Below are positions 43,340-51,996 of a stretch of DNA of 64,000 bases, piece after piece (the first letter of the stretch is position 1; each line of letters opens with the position of its first letter). Position numbers and translations under genes: made by a program. Under the pieces are notes generated by a model. That model was not told the origin of the DNA, searched no databases, and saw nothing but the letters and a program-made list of their open reading frames with translations. The stretch is from Streptomyces himalayensis subsp. himalayensis (lineage in GTDB: Bacteria > Actinomycetota > Actinomycetes > Streptomycetales > Streptomycetaceae). The stretch is taken from positions 48,563 through 112,562 of the forward strand of contig NZ_JACEHE010000026.1 of NCBI RefSeq assembly GCF_013778455.1. Reading direction: 5' to 3'.

Positions 43340-44075
43340 AGCCCGTCGCGCACTGCCCGCGCTTCGCTCCGAGCACGCCGCAGCACTGATTCCGTACACC
43401 CGTGAGGACGTTCGCCGGGCCGCCGCCCTTGCGTGCGCCGGGGTCTTGTACTCCCTCGACCACCCGTCAGGTACGGGAGAGGCTCTGCAGGATCGCGTCA
43501 TCCCCAGCACGCGCCGTACGGAGCCTCGTACTTGGGGCTCCCTCGACACCCGTTCCTTCGCGCAGAGCGTTCGAGCCGTTCACCATCTGGTGCTCGCGGC
43601 GGGCGACCACACGTATCAGGCGGTGCTCGCCACCGACTCCGGTCCGCCCAACCTCGGGCGGCACAACAGCGGCGGGACGGGCAGGCCGTCGGCGGGCATC
43701 GTGAAGCCCGGCGATATCCGGCACGCCGCGATCTCCCTCAGCTTCGCCCTCCTGGACGACGCCCTCCACGACGGGCTGCACGTCCAGGACGAGCCGATCG
43801 CCAGTCTCTACACCCTCGATGGCCCTGCACCGACCTGGGGACAGCTGCCGCCACGCATGCGCGACACCGCGCTCGCCCAGATCACCGCCTGCGTGAGCCG
43901 CACCCGGCGAACCATCTGGACCGCCGTCGACGCGGCACTCATCTCGCAGCGAAGCGGTCAATCCGCCTCTGCGGCACCCGACTTGACCAAGGTCAACAAG
44001 ACCGCTTCCGCGACCTCACCGATGGTGCCGCCACACCTCCGCAACCGCCCGGCTGGCCGCTCCCGCTTGCACTGA
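43329..44075 (+). CDS. Hypothetical protein downstream of ATP-grasp ligase
   Basis: 248 residues from TTG 43329, overlapping the ligase end by 11 bp. Helical, with DVRRAAALACAGVLYSLDHP, HLVLAAGDHTYQAVLATDSG and a C-terminal helix AQITACVSRTRRTIWTAVDA. The tail ends RPAGRSRLH. No recognised domain. The overlap suggests coupling to the ligase. Confidence 0.62.
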   Translation: MRRRARRALPALRSEHAAALIPYTREDVRRAAALACAGVLYSLDHPSGTGEALQDRVIPSTRRTEPRTWGSLDTRSFAQSVRAVHHLVLAAGDHTYQAVLATDSGPPNLGRHNSGGTGRPSAGIVKPGDIRHAAISLSFALLDDALHDGLHVQDEPIASLYTLDGPAPTWGQLPPRMRDTALAQITACVSRTRRTIWTAVDAALISQRSGQSASAAPDLTKVNKTASATSPMVPPHLRNRPAGRSRLH

Positions 44076-44114
44076 CCCCGGCGCCGCGCGCCCCGACCTA
44101 TTCCGGATACGCCC

Positions 44115-44993
44115 TTGACCGATCCCGACGCCGAAATCGACGGCGACTTCTACGTCTTCCCGCGCTACCTCGCCGGCAGCACCTACACCGGCGACCCCGC
44201 CCTTGAACCGCTGATGGCGCTCGGGTGGGAACTGACCCACGACGATCTCGGCAACGTCTACGTCACCGCCCCCGACCGCAAGATCCGCCTCGGCTACCTG
44301 CCCGAAGGCGACGACGACGGGCTGTGGCGCGTCAACGCCTACGAGGACCGCTTCGGCCCGCCCACCTGGGGCGTCAGCTTCAACGATGAGTGCCCCACCG
44401 AGTTTGTCACCGCGTTCACCACGGCCCTGGCGGCGGCCTACCAGGACGGGCCCGAGCACTACCTCGCCCGCCCCGACCCCGCCGACCCCGAACTCGACGC
44501 CTTCCACGCCGTCGTCCCGCTCATCAACCGCGGCTGGAAGATCCAGCACCCGCGGTGGGGCGTCCTGGAGCTGCAGACCCCGGACGGGATGGCAGGGATC
44601 GAATACGCCGAGGGCCGACTCGATGCGGAGAAGGAACTCACCACGCTTCAGGCCCGCTGGTACCTGTGGGGCGGGCCGAAGAGCGGATACGCCCGCTGGT
44701 ACGCAACCGCCTCCACGAACACCCCGATCCCGCTCGTGAAGGCCATCACCGAGAGCGTGTGCGACCCCGCGCCCCTGCCGCGCTGGAAGGACCAGATGAC
44801 GCGCGGCTTGCGCGAACATGCCCAGCTCGTTCCCGTCACGCCTCCGCCGCCCCCAGTGCCCACGCCCCTCGACGTCCGGCGCACTGCCCCTCGCCGGGCG
44901 CCCGCGCTCACAACGCGCAGCGTCCCGCGCTGGAGCACCACGACAACTCCGTCGGCAGCTCTGCCGGCTCGGCGCTCCGGCCCTCGCCGCTGA
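44115..44993 (+). CDS. DUF317-family protein
   Basis: 292 residues from TTG 44115. Two repeats: FYVFPRYLAGSTYTGDPALE with WGVSFNDECPTEFVTAFTTA, then WKIQHPRWGVLELQTPDGMA with WYATASTNTPIPLVKAITES. Intact. The tail of about 60 residues is Pro/Thr/Arg-rich and ends RRSGPRR. Confidence 0.78.
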   Translation: MTDPDAEIDGDFYVFPRYLAGSTYTGDPALEPLMALGWELTHDDLGNVYVTAPDRKIRLGYLPEGDDDGLWRVNAYEDRFGPPTWGVSFNDECPTEFVTAFTTALAAAYQDGPEHYLARPDPADPELDAFHAVVPLINRGWKIQHPRWGVLELQTPDGMAGIEYAEGRLDAEKELTTLQARWYLWGGPKSGYARWYATASTNTPIPLVKAITESVCDPAPLPRWKDQMTRGLREHAQLVPVTPPPPPVPTPLDVRRTAPRRAPALTTRSVPRWSTTTTPSAALPARRSGPRR

Positions 44994-45025
44994 CCTCCCC
45001 GCACCCTCCGCCCGAGAGAGACAAC

Positions 45026-45502
45026 GTGGCCCTGCACGCCCAGCAGTTCTTCGACGACGTCCTCGAACTTCCCCTCTACCAGTACGCCATCGTCGGTGAC
45101 GCCTGTTACGCGGCCCCGCAGCCGAACTCGCCACTGCGACTACGGATCGACTTCGCCCCGACTATTCGACACGGCGAGTACGACGGACTTCGCCTGCGTG
45201 TCGTCCACCCCGAGCAGGGCGTCCTCGACACCGCGATCCTCCGCTTCGCCGATCACGGCACCTTTGCCCGCCGCGACACCGCCCGCGACCTTGTGCCCGG
45301 CCGGGACGGCTACGCCGTCATCCGCGATTGGCACGCCCACATCAGTCAGCCGCCGTGGCACGGCGCGGACGGCACGGGCCTGCGCACCGCGATCGAGCAG
45401 TACACCCACGTCTGGTTCCCGCCACCTGCCACGTCGCGACCGGCAGCCCGCTCCGTAGCCCAGCCCGCCCCCACCACCGGGGCTTCGCCCCGCACCCGCT
45501 GA
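45026..45502 (+). CDS. Hypothetical protein with Pro/Arg tail
   Basis: 158 residues from GTG 45026, with a GAGAGA sequence upstream. Compact beta-rich domain (QPNSPLRLRIDFAPTIRHGE, YDGLRLRVVHPEQGVLDTAI). The tail ends TTGASPRTR. No known domain. Confidence 0.65.
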   Translation: MALHAQQFFDDVLELPLYQYAIVGDACYAAPQPNSPLRLRIDFAPTIRHGEYDGLRLRVVHPEQGVLDTAILRFADHGTFARRDTARDLVPGRDGYAVIRDWHAHISQPPWHGADGTGLRTAIEQYTHVWFPPPATSRPAARSVAQPAPTTGASPRTR

Positions 45503-45553
45503 ACCACCGCTCTGATCGTCCCCGCCCACCCGTACCCCTTGGAGAGTTCCTTC

Positions 45554-46600
45554 TTGCGCATCCGTTCCGTTCGCACCCTTCCGGTCGCTGTTGCCGTGGC
45601 CGCCACGGTGACCGGCAGCCTGTCCTGGGCGCCGACCGCCTTGGCCCAGAGCACCGATCCCACCCCGTCCGCATCCACCTCCTCGACTCCGCGCAATGCG
45701 GCCGAGCCGGAGACCGGCAGCGTGGCCATCCTGAAGAAGGACCCCGGCGGCGACGTGCTCGCCAGCGCGTCCTTCACCCTCTTCGACTCCGCGGGCAAGG
45801 AGGCCGCCAGCGGCAAAACCGACGCCCAGGGGAAGCTCGCCTTCAAGGACCTCGCACCGGGCGTCTACCGCCTCAAGGAGATCTCCAGCGGCAGCAAGCT
45901 GCACGACACAGTCGACGACCAGGACGTCATCGTCACCCCCGGCACGGACACACCGCTGACGATCGTTGACCCGTTCAAGGCCGCCTCGGTCCTGCTGAAG
46001 GCCAAGGACGACAAGACCGGCAAGCTGCTGGCCGGGTCCACGGTCAACATCGGCAGCGGCGACAAGACCCTTCTCACGCTGACCACCGGCTCCGACGGCA
46101 CGGCCACCGGCAAGTTGCCCATCAACTCCCGTACCGGTAGCGACTTCTGGGTCAAGCAAGTGAAGGCGCCCGAGGGATACGAGATCTACAAGCCCTCGAA
46201 GGAATTCAAGGCGAAGCCCGGCGATCCGGTGACGGTGACCACAACCAACGCCAGAACCGCCACCACCCAGCCCCCCACGGACAAGCCGACCGACAAGCCC
46301 ACGGACAAGCCGACCGAGAAGCCCACGGGCAAGCCGAGCGACGAGCCCTCCCCGGCCCAGCCTGGCAAGGATGAGGACACCCCGCCGGCGTCCGCCTCGG
46401 ACTCCCCGGACACCAACGAGACCACGTCGAGCACCGCGGCGCCTTCCCCTGAAGGCTCGCTCGCACACACCGGCGCCGACGCCACCCCGTGGCTGATCGG
46501 CGGCGCCGGAGTCCTCATCGCCGCCGGCGGAGGCGCCCTCGCCATGGCCCGCCGCCGACGCATGGATAACTCCACCGACGATGGCTCCACCGAGAGCTGA
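45554..46600 (+). CDS. Cell-wall-anchored SpaA-like surface protein with LAXTG motif
   Basis: 348 residues from TTG 45554, with GGAGAG upstream. Sec signal (MRIRSVRTLPVAVAVAATVT, cleavage after ALA near residue 31). Two prealbumin/SpaA-type repeats: GSVAILKKDPGGDVLASASF and ASVLLKAKDDKTGKLLAGST, each followed by a G-x-Y-x-L/V-K-E/Q end (GVYRLKEISSG, FWVKQVKAPEGYEIYKP). A DKPTDKPTDKPTEKP spacer crosses the wall. The sorting signal is LAHTGADATPWLIGGAG, a hydrophobic helix and RRRRMD: LAXTG is the class recognised by sortase E in Streptomyces. It may be an adhesin for mating-pair contact. No sortase is in the window. Confidence 0.85.
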   Translation: MRIRSVRTLPVAVAVAATVTGSLSWAPTALAQSTDPTPSASTSSTPRNAAEPETGSVAILKKDPGGDVLASASFTLFDSAGKEAASGKTDAQGKLAFKDLAPGVYRLKEISSGSKLHDTVDDQDVIVTPGTDTPLTIVDPFKAASVLLKAKDDKTGKLLAGSTVNIGSGDKTLLTLTTGSDGTATGKLPINSRTGSDFWVKQVKAPEGYEIYKPSKEFKAKPGDPVTVTTTNARTATTQPPTDKPTDKPTDKPTEKPTGKPSDEPSPAQPGKDEDTPPASASDSPDTNETTSSTAAPSPEGSLAHTGADATPWLIGGAGVLIAAGGGALAMARRRRMDNSTDDGSTES

Positions 46601-46620
46601 CCCAACCGACTTACCCCATG

Positions 46621-46648
46621 AAGCCCCCGGAATCGATTCCGGGGGCTT
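46621..46648 (+). terminator. Perfect 28-bp palindrome, operon terminator
   Basis: Arms AAGCCCCCGGAAT and ATTCCGGGGGCTT around a central CG, directly after the surface-protein gene. The strong GC stem followed by CGTCG fits a Streptomyces terminator without a T run. Being symmetric, it can also stop transcription from the right. Confidence 0.78.
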
Positions 46649-47440
46649 CGTCGTGCGAGCGTGAGCGGAGGTGCAGCTCCCTCGCTTGAAAACCAGTGGC
46701 AGTGCTTTGTTTCAGGCTGATGAATATGCGCTCTATCGTGCCCCGAAAATCATCCCCAGGATCCGCTCCGCCCTCGCCCTCACCTGCGGATCAGGGTGCG
46801 CGAGTGCTGCGGCGAACAGTGCCGTGAGCAGGGCGAAGACCGGGCTGGACGTGATCGTTACCTGCGTTTCGAGTCCCATGTGTAGCGACGATATCGGATC
46901 TTCTTTGCGGCCTGAATTTCCTCTAATGTACCTTCGAGAAGGGGGTTGTGTTTAGGTAATAGGGTCGCTTCTAAAGGCGTGCTGGTCACGCGCATAAAGG
47001 TGTCCGGATTCTTCGCCCCGCCGTCGGAGTGGGTCACAATTCGACTGTGACAGGTTTCACTTGGAGGACCGGGATAAATCCGCGCAGATCCCAGCCCCGT
47101 TCTCGGGGGTGCGGAGCTTGCTCGGCTGCAGGCGGACGATCGCAGCCGCGGGCCGCGGCGGGTCAGGCCGAGCTGGTGGCCGAGGTGATCTGTCGGCAGG
47201 AGATTGCCGCTTCCCGGCCGCCCGCCGTCCACGCGCGGTCGGGGCGCAGTGTGCCGGTGAACGGCGACGTCCGTACGCCCGTTCACCGCCAGGGGTGGAT
47301 TTGCGGACCCCTCTTTGCGAAGCCGCCTTGCGACCTCCGGGATCTGGTGCGTCTCCGCGCGCATCTGGCCGGTGATCAGCGCCCTGGCGGGGACGCGAAA
47401 TTCTGCGGCTGACGGCGCCCCGGATGGTTACGCTGGGTAC
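46649..47440. other. Less GC-rich stretch with no supported gene
   Basis: About 790 bp. Base composition is visibly more AT-rich than the surroundings between 46690 and 47060. Longer open frames here change frame over repeated Arg/Pro-rich text and look non-coding. A 48-codon frame at 46733-46879 on the minus strand (ATG start, SPVFALLTALFAAALAHPDP) reads like protein but has no clear ribosome-binding site. Possibly a remnant from an insertion or deletion at the edge of the conserved operon. Confidence 0.4.
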
Positions 47441-48337
47441 ATGTTTGAATGCGCGCTTTGCGGCGCCCCGGTCAAGAGGCGCCGCGAACATGTTCGACCC
47501 GACTGGATCTTCGAGCGCTATAAGGACGACGGCCCCTTCACCTTCTACAAGGGCGCGGAGCCGATCCCCTACAGGAGCGGGCGAACGGAACGGCCGCAGC
47601 TGTCACGGGTGCTGGCTCCCGCCTGCGATCAGTACGCCGAGGGCGGGCGTGACTGCAACGGTTGGCTAAACACCCACTTCGAGCAACCCGCCAAAGATCA
47701 TGTTCGCGCTTTGCTGGACGGCAGGCCCATCAGCGGACGCGCCGTCACAGCCGTCGCTCGCTGGGCGGTGAAGACCCTTCTCCTCGAACAGCACCCCGAC
47801 GCATACGATGCCGAACTGCCCAACCACCCACGCGACTCGTGGCCGAACCTCGACTACCTGCTGTTCTTCATGCAGAATACGGGACAGCTGCCGCCTGAGC
47901 TGTCGCTCTGGTGCACCGTCACCAGCCAAGAGGAATCCGGGCCTGTCACGCCTGACGAAGTGGTCCTGCTCCCGCGCCTCCACGTCGCCGGGCGGGCCCC
48001 GGCCGTCTTCGAATTCTCGGCAATCGGCTACGGCATGACGGGCGGACGGCAGCTTGCACTGCAGTTGCTGCACCACCCGTACGTCGAAGTCGAGCACCCT
48101 TTCGAGGCGGCGAACCTCGCCACACGGCTCTGGCCCGAGCCTCCCACCACGCTCGACCCGGCCGAGATGCCGACGCTCGGCATCCAGGGCACACGACACT
48201 GGAACCGAACCTTCTGCAAGGGAGGGGGCATGACCGATCTGAACCTCATCCGCATGTCTCAATCCGCTTCCTTCCGCGGGCTCGTCAGCCCTCGCATCAC
48301 GGTTCGCGAACCGGGGCCGGGCGGACTCGCTGCCTGA
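47441..48337 (+). CDS. HNH-like zinc-finger protein, probably leaderless
   Basis: 298 residues from ATG 47441. The N-terminus MFECALCGAPVKRRREHVRP matches proteins of the HNH-nuclease-like group (C-x-x-C-G then EHV), and further on CNGWLNTHFEQPAKDHVRAL fits the C-N-x-G-W-x pattern of that group. A TTACGCT -10-like sequence lies 8 bp before the ATG and there is no Shine-Dalgarno, so the mRNA is probably leaderless. The C-terminal 150 residues have no named domain. Possible nuclease or defence protein. Confidence 0.68.
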   Translation: MFECALCGAPVKRRREHVRPDWIFERYKDDGPFTFYKGAEPIPYRSGRTERPQLSRVLAPACDQYAEGGRDCNGWLNTHFEQPAKDHVRALLDGRPISGRAVTAVARWAVKTLLLEQHPDAYDAELPNHPRDSWPNLDYLLFFMQNTGQLPPELSLWCTVTSQEESGPVTPDEVVLLPRLHVAGRAPAVFEFSAIGYGMTGGRQLALQLLHHPYVEVEHPFEAANLATRLWPEPPTTLDPAEMPTLGIQGTRHWNRTFCKGGGMTDLNLIRMSQSASFRGLVSPRITVREPGPGGLAA

Positions 48338-48361
48338 GCGCTGTCGGCGCCAAGGGACCCT

Positions 48362-48502
48362 CACCACCTCACCGCCCGCACCAGCGCCCCGCGCGTCATC
48401 GACGGCCGCGGCACCCTGAACACCGACTCCTGGCGCGACGCCGGATGGACCGTCCGCGCCCTCGGACGTCCCGAGCCGCAGCTTCGTGGCTCGGCCCCGT
48501 GA
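48362..48502 (+). pseudogene. C-terminal fragment of UDP-glucose 6-dehydrogenase
   Basis: The frame ending at TGA 48500 encodes VIDGRGTLNTDSWRDAGWTV followed by RALGRP, a close match to the C-terminus of UDP-glucose/GDP-mannose dehydrogenases (V-D-G-R-N ... W-R-A-A-G-W-x-Y-R-A-L-G-R-P). Only about 45 codons remain and there is no start. A relic of a chromosomal gene left by a rearrangement. Confidence 0.6.
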
Positions 48503-48618
48503 CCCCCCGTAATCGGCGCACGCGGCCGGGCACGAGACGCCAACAGCTGCCTGGCGAGCGTGGAAGCGATGGCAAACTGATCTGCCCAACTTGCCCATCA
48601 CGCCTGGGAGATCACCTG

Positions 48619-49065
48619 ATGAACGCCACCCCCACCGCCGGCGCCCAGCGAACCGAACCAGCCGAGGAGCGCACCGGCAGCTGCCTCTGCGGGCGCATCC
48701 GCTTCAACGCCCAGGGCCCGGCAGTCTTCCCCCACACCTGTGAATGTGAACACTGCCAAAAGCTCGGCGGCACCCCCGTGATGTGGTGGGTGGGCTTCAA
48801 GACGATCACCTGGATCGGCGATGGTGGCGAGCCGACCTGGTACGAGACCTTCCCCGGTGAGGCGAAGCGCGGCTTCTGCCCGACCTGCGGCAGCCGCGTC
48901 GCGGCGATCGACAGCGACATCCCGGAGATCGGCATCAACGTCACGGCCCTCGACGACACCAGCGGCGAAGACCTCGTCCCGATCCACGCATCCTTCCACG
49001 ACAACGCCGTGCGCTGGCTGCCCTCGGTGGCGGAGACAGAGCCCGGCACGGCCAATCGATCGTGA
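48619..49065 (+). CDS. GFA/CENP-V-domain protein
   Basis: 148 residues from ATG 48619. Zinc ligands typical of the glutathione-dependent formaldehyde-activating family: GSCLCGRIRF, HTCECEHCQKLGG and GFCPTCGSRVAAID. The family binds zinc through such Cys sets; the substrate is often unknown. No Pro/Arg tail. Confidence 0.83.
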   Translation: MNATPTAGAQRTEPAEERTGSCLCGRIRFNAQGPAVFPHTCECEHCQKLGGTPVMWWVGFKTITWIGDGGEPTWYETFPGEAKRGFCPTCGSRVAAIDSDIPEIGINVTALDDTSGEDLVPIHASFHDNAVRWLPSVAETEPGTANRS

Positions 49066-49177
49066 CCGGCAGTACGTGGCGACCGTGTCGGCAGGCTGGA
49101 TACGCCGCGCCGAGAGCCGGATCGCGACCGCGGCAGTGGCGCCGATCTCCTGGCCCCGGCACAGTTAGCCTTCCGGG

Positions 49178-49909
49178 GTGAATGAGCCCTCCCCGCTGCC
49201 CGGAGACCCCACCGAACTGCACCTGCGCATCTCCTACGACGACGAACTCTGGGACACCCCACAGGCGGACACGCTGGAGCGGTGGAACGTGGCCGTGCTG
49301 CACCGGCGGCGTACGCATGACAGCGGCCAGGACCCGGCGCCGAGCCGCGACTGCGTCATCGAGGATTGCCCGTCGTGCACGGTGGAGGACGTCGCCGTCG
49401 GGTCGATGACTTTCTACCGGGTGCATCTCGACCGCGGCCGGAATGCCTACTGGGCCATGGAGGAGGAGTCCGAGGAGCTGTACGAGACCGCTCAGGTCCT
49501 GCTCGACCCCGCGACAGGCTCGTTCACCAGCGAGGTCAGCGAACTGCTGGAGTACGTCGGCTCCGCGCTGCTCGTCATGGACCGGGTGACGCTGGATCCT
49601 GCGTGGCGCGGGCAGGGGCTGGCGGCCGTGCTCGGCTGCGAGGTGATCCACCGGCTCATGGTCGGCTGCAGGGCGGTTGCGTGTTCGCCCGGCGTTACCG
49701 ACCTCAGCAGTCAGCGGCTGACGGACAGGTCCGAGTGGGACCGAGTGAACGCCAAGATCGCCAGAGGGTGGGAGAGCCTCGGGTTCCGTCTCTACCGGGA
49801 CAACGTCTATCTGCTTTCGCCGGCGTCGCAGGACCTGGAGGAACAGCGAGGGGTACTTCGAGGGCGGCTCGCGGAAATGGGTGCATCGTGGCGGACCGGG
49901 ACCTCATGA
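49178..49909 (+). CDS. GNAT-like acetyltransferase domain protein, probably leaderless
   Basis: 243 residues from GTG 49178. The segment LLVMDRVTLDPAWRGQGLAA followed by VLGCEVIHRLM fits the GNAT acetyl-CoA loop, and WESLGFRLYRDNVYLL resembles the C-terminal GNAT beta strand. The N-terminal 130 residues precede it without a named domain. A TTAGCCT sequence 7 bp upstream of the GTG and the absence of a ribosome-binding site suggest a leaderless transcript. Confidence 0.66.
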   Translation: MNEPSPLPGDPTELHLRISYDDELWDTPQADTLERWNVAVLHRRRTHDSGQDPAPSRDCVIEDCPSCTVEDVAVGSMTFYRVHLDRGRNAYWAMEEESEELYETAQVLLDPATGSFTSEVSELLEYVGSALLVMDRVTLDPAWRGQGLAAVLGCEVIHRLMVGCRAVACSPGVTDLSSQRLTDRSEWDRVNAKIARGWESLGFRLYRDNVYLLSPASQDLEEQRGVLRGRLAEMGASWRTGTS

Positions 49910-50367
49910 GGGGCGCTCCACCGCGATCGCCGTGTGCCCGGTGCCCATCGGGCTGTTCCGTATGGGGCCCGGTGGAGTGGTGACCACTCAGGGGCGGCAG
50001 CACGATTGTTCTGTGCCGCCTGGCAGTGCGGGTGCGCTGTAGTTGCCAGCGCTGCTCTGCATAGTGGTTGCGGTCTCGCATCCGCCGGGCCTACCAAAAC
50101 AATATGGGCTGGCTGAGGATGGGCGGCATGCCGAAGGGGGAGCTCATTCCTTCGGGTCATGGCCGAGTACTTGGACGATCCCCGCCAGAGGCTCCGGTTT
50201 GCAGGGGGCACGGCGAGATCACCGACGATGCCAGGCGCCGAGCTGGACGACAACGGACGAGTTCGCCGGGGGCAGACAGGGAAGTCGCCCAAAGGACTGG
50301 TGGACGCCGGAACAGCATGTCAACCTGAACGACCTTCCAGAAAACCCCAGGTCAGAGAGGTGATGCT
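49910..50367. other. Non-coding stretch before the DUF317-type gene
   Basis: About 460 bp. No frame has protein-like composition throughout. Short frames contain Arg/Gly/Pro text only. It may hold the promoter of the 50368 gene, but I cannot place it. Confidence 0.35.
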
Positions 50368-50739
50368 GTGGCATTGGATGCGTCGCAACCCGGATTCGCC
50401 ACCACGGTCGCGGCCCTGCGGCTCCGCTCCTGGAAGCTCGGTGCCGGCCAGGCGATGGACGTGATCGACCAGTTCTCGCACGACGATTTCACGCACATCG
50501 TCGACGACCGTGCCGACGTGCACATCAGCTCGCGCGACGGCCGGTTCTACCTCGGCTACTTCCCGAACGTCCGGCCCGGCGGCGCCGACGAGGACTGGGT
50601 AACGGCCGAGGGCTGGGTGATCGCGGTCACCGGCACCGCGAACGTTGCCGGCTACCGGATCGCCTTCGGCACGGACACGCCGGCAGAGATCGTCGCCGAC
50701 GTCGTGACTCGCATCCTGGCCGCTTCTCGCCCCTTGTGA
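50368..50739 (+). CDS. Short DUF317-like single-repeat protein
   Basis: 123 residues from GTG 50368. DFTHIVDDRADVHISSRDGR, WVIAVTGTANVAGYRIAFGT and DTPAEIVADVVTRILAA follow one DUF317-type repeat (the x-T-P-A-E-I-V-A motif is diagnostic). Half the size of the other copies. No Arg tail. Confidence 0.65.
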   Translation: MALDASQPGFATTVAALRLRSWKLGAGQAMDVIDQFSHDDFTHIVDDRADVHISSRDGRFYLGYFPNVRPGGADEDWVTAEGWVIAVTGTANVAGYRIAFGTDTPAEIVADVVTRILAASRPL

Positions 50740-50825
50740 CGGGCACGTCCGCCCTCCATATATATGCGCGCCGCGTACCCTGCCCCTGCTCGCGCGGCTT
50801 CGTCCGCTACCACTAGGAGAACGCC

Positions 50826-51125
50826 TTGCACCCGCACTCGCCCGAGATGACCGTCGGCGACCTCATCGACCGGCTGTCCGCCTGCGACCGTGACGCACCC
50901 GTCCGCCTCGCCATCAACCCGTTCTTCCCCATGGCCCACCGTCTGGGCGGCATGGAGACGTCGGTGGACGAGCACGGTCGGCCGATGGTCTACATCGCCG
51001 AGTCGCCAAAGGCCGAGCAGTTCCCCCTGCCGCCCGCCGTGGCCGTCGCTCTGACCTGGCAGGAGTCGTCCGAGGCGCCCCCGCGCCGCCGACGCCGCGC
51101 GACCAGGCCGACCGACGGCCACTGA
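50826..51125 (+). CDS. Small hypothetical protein with basic tail
   Basis: 99 residues from TTG 50826, with AGGAGA upstream. MTVGDLIDRLSACDRDAPVR resembles the start of many small phage/plasmid proteins. The end is very basic (PPRRRRRATRP). An AT-rich ATATATAT stretch at 50759-50766 may be part of its promoter. Confidence 0.65.
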   Translation: MHPHSPEMTVGDLIDRLSACDRDAPVRLAINPFFPMAHRLGGMETSVDEHGRPMVYIAESPKAEQFPLPPAVAVALTWQESSEAPPRRRRRATRPTDGH

Positions 51126-51152
51126 CTCACCCACGAACCCACGGAGGCGCCC

Positions 51153-51890
51153 CTGCACCCGCACCACCCCATCGATCCCACCCACCCCATCTCGCCGGAC
51201 CCGACGTACTGGGTCACCCCGCGCCACCTGGCCGGCGATGACGGTGTCCTCGCCGAGCGGATCGGCGACACCCTGACCGACCTCGGCTGGCGCATGTGGC
51301 CGACCTCCCGCAACTCCCTGCTGTACGTGAGCCCCGACGGCCTGCGGGGCGCCGAGTGGATCCTCGCCGCCTACCCGTTCGAGCTGGGCGGCCTCCCGGT
51401 GGCCTGGCAGATGTCGGCGCGCCCGCACGCTGCCTCGGCCCTGACCGAGTGGAACGCGTACTTCACCGCCGGCATACCGCACGAGGCGCTCACCGACTTC
51501 CTGCTCGCGCTCGACGCCAGTGATACCCCCGATGCAGGGCTCGAGGACGCCGAGTCGGTACTCGCCGCGCTCACCGCGCGGGGCTGGATGCGCGACATGG
51601 ACCGTCCGCGTACGACCGCCACTGACCCGGGCTTCTCCACGAGCGTCTCGCTGGAGATGCTGCCGCCGCTCATCCATGACGCCGACCCCCGTGATGACCT
51701 CCTCGGGTGGCAGGCGTGGGCGGAGCCCGTGCTCGGGGCACCGTACCTGTGGTGTGCGAGCTTCAGCGCGAGCGCCCCGCACGAGCTGGTCGCGGCCTTC
51801 GCCTCCTCGCTCGCAGCGCCCGGCCCGGTACCGCGGCACACGCTGCCCGAGGGCACGGAGGACCGGCTCACCGTCGTCCGCCGCGGCTGA
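51153..51890 (+). CDS. DUF317-family protein, probable CTG start
   Basis: 245 residues from CTG 51153, with ACGGAGG 6 bp upstream. The first canonical start (ATG 51294) would cut the DUF317 opening motif YWVTPRHLAGDDGVLAERIG. The N-terminus LHPHHP mirrors the MHPHSP of the preceding gene. Second repeat: WCASFSASAPHELVAAFASS. The last residues, RLTVVRRG, are less tail-like than other copies. Confidence 0.72.
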   Translation: MHPHHPIDPTHPISPDPTYWVTPRHLAGDDGVLAERIGDTLTDLGWRMWPTSRNSLLYVSPDGLRGAEWILAAYPFELGGLPVAWQMSARPHAASALTEWNAYFTAGIPHEALTDFLLALDASDTPDAGLEDAESVLAALTARGWMRDMDRPRTTATDPGFSTSVSLEMLPPLIHDADPRDDLLGWQAWAEPVLGAPYLWCASFSASAPHELVAAFASSLAAPGPVPRHTLPEGTEDRLTVVRRG

Positions 51891-51949
51891 CGGGCTGCGC
51901 GTAGCCGCTGGCCGAGGCGGGTGATCGACGGGGTGATGCCCCTTCAATC

Positions 51950-51996
51950 AGGCCCGGTGGTGCCGCTCCCTTTCACGGGGTGGCATCACCGGGCCT
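51950..51996 (+). terminator. Inverted-repeat terminator
   Basis: AGGCCCGGTG (51950-51959) pairs with CACCGGGCCT (51987-51996), followed by TTGTCG. Further pairing of GTGATGCCCC with GGGGTGGCATCAC is possible. Placed 60 bp after the DUF317 gene. Confidence 0.65.

Noticed and set aside
46858..47364. Minus-strand 168-residue frame in the AT-richer region
   Set aside because: Composition changes along the frame, no ribosome-binding site and no recognisable domain. A remnant is possible but I cannot support a gene.
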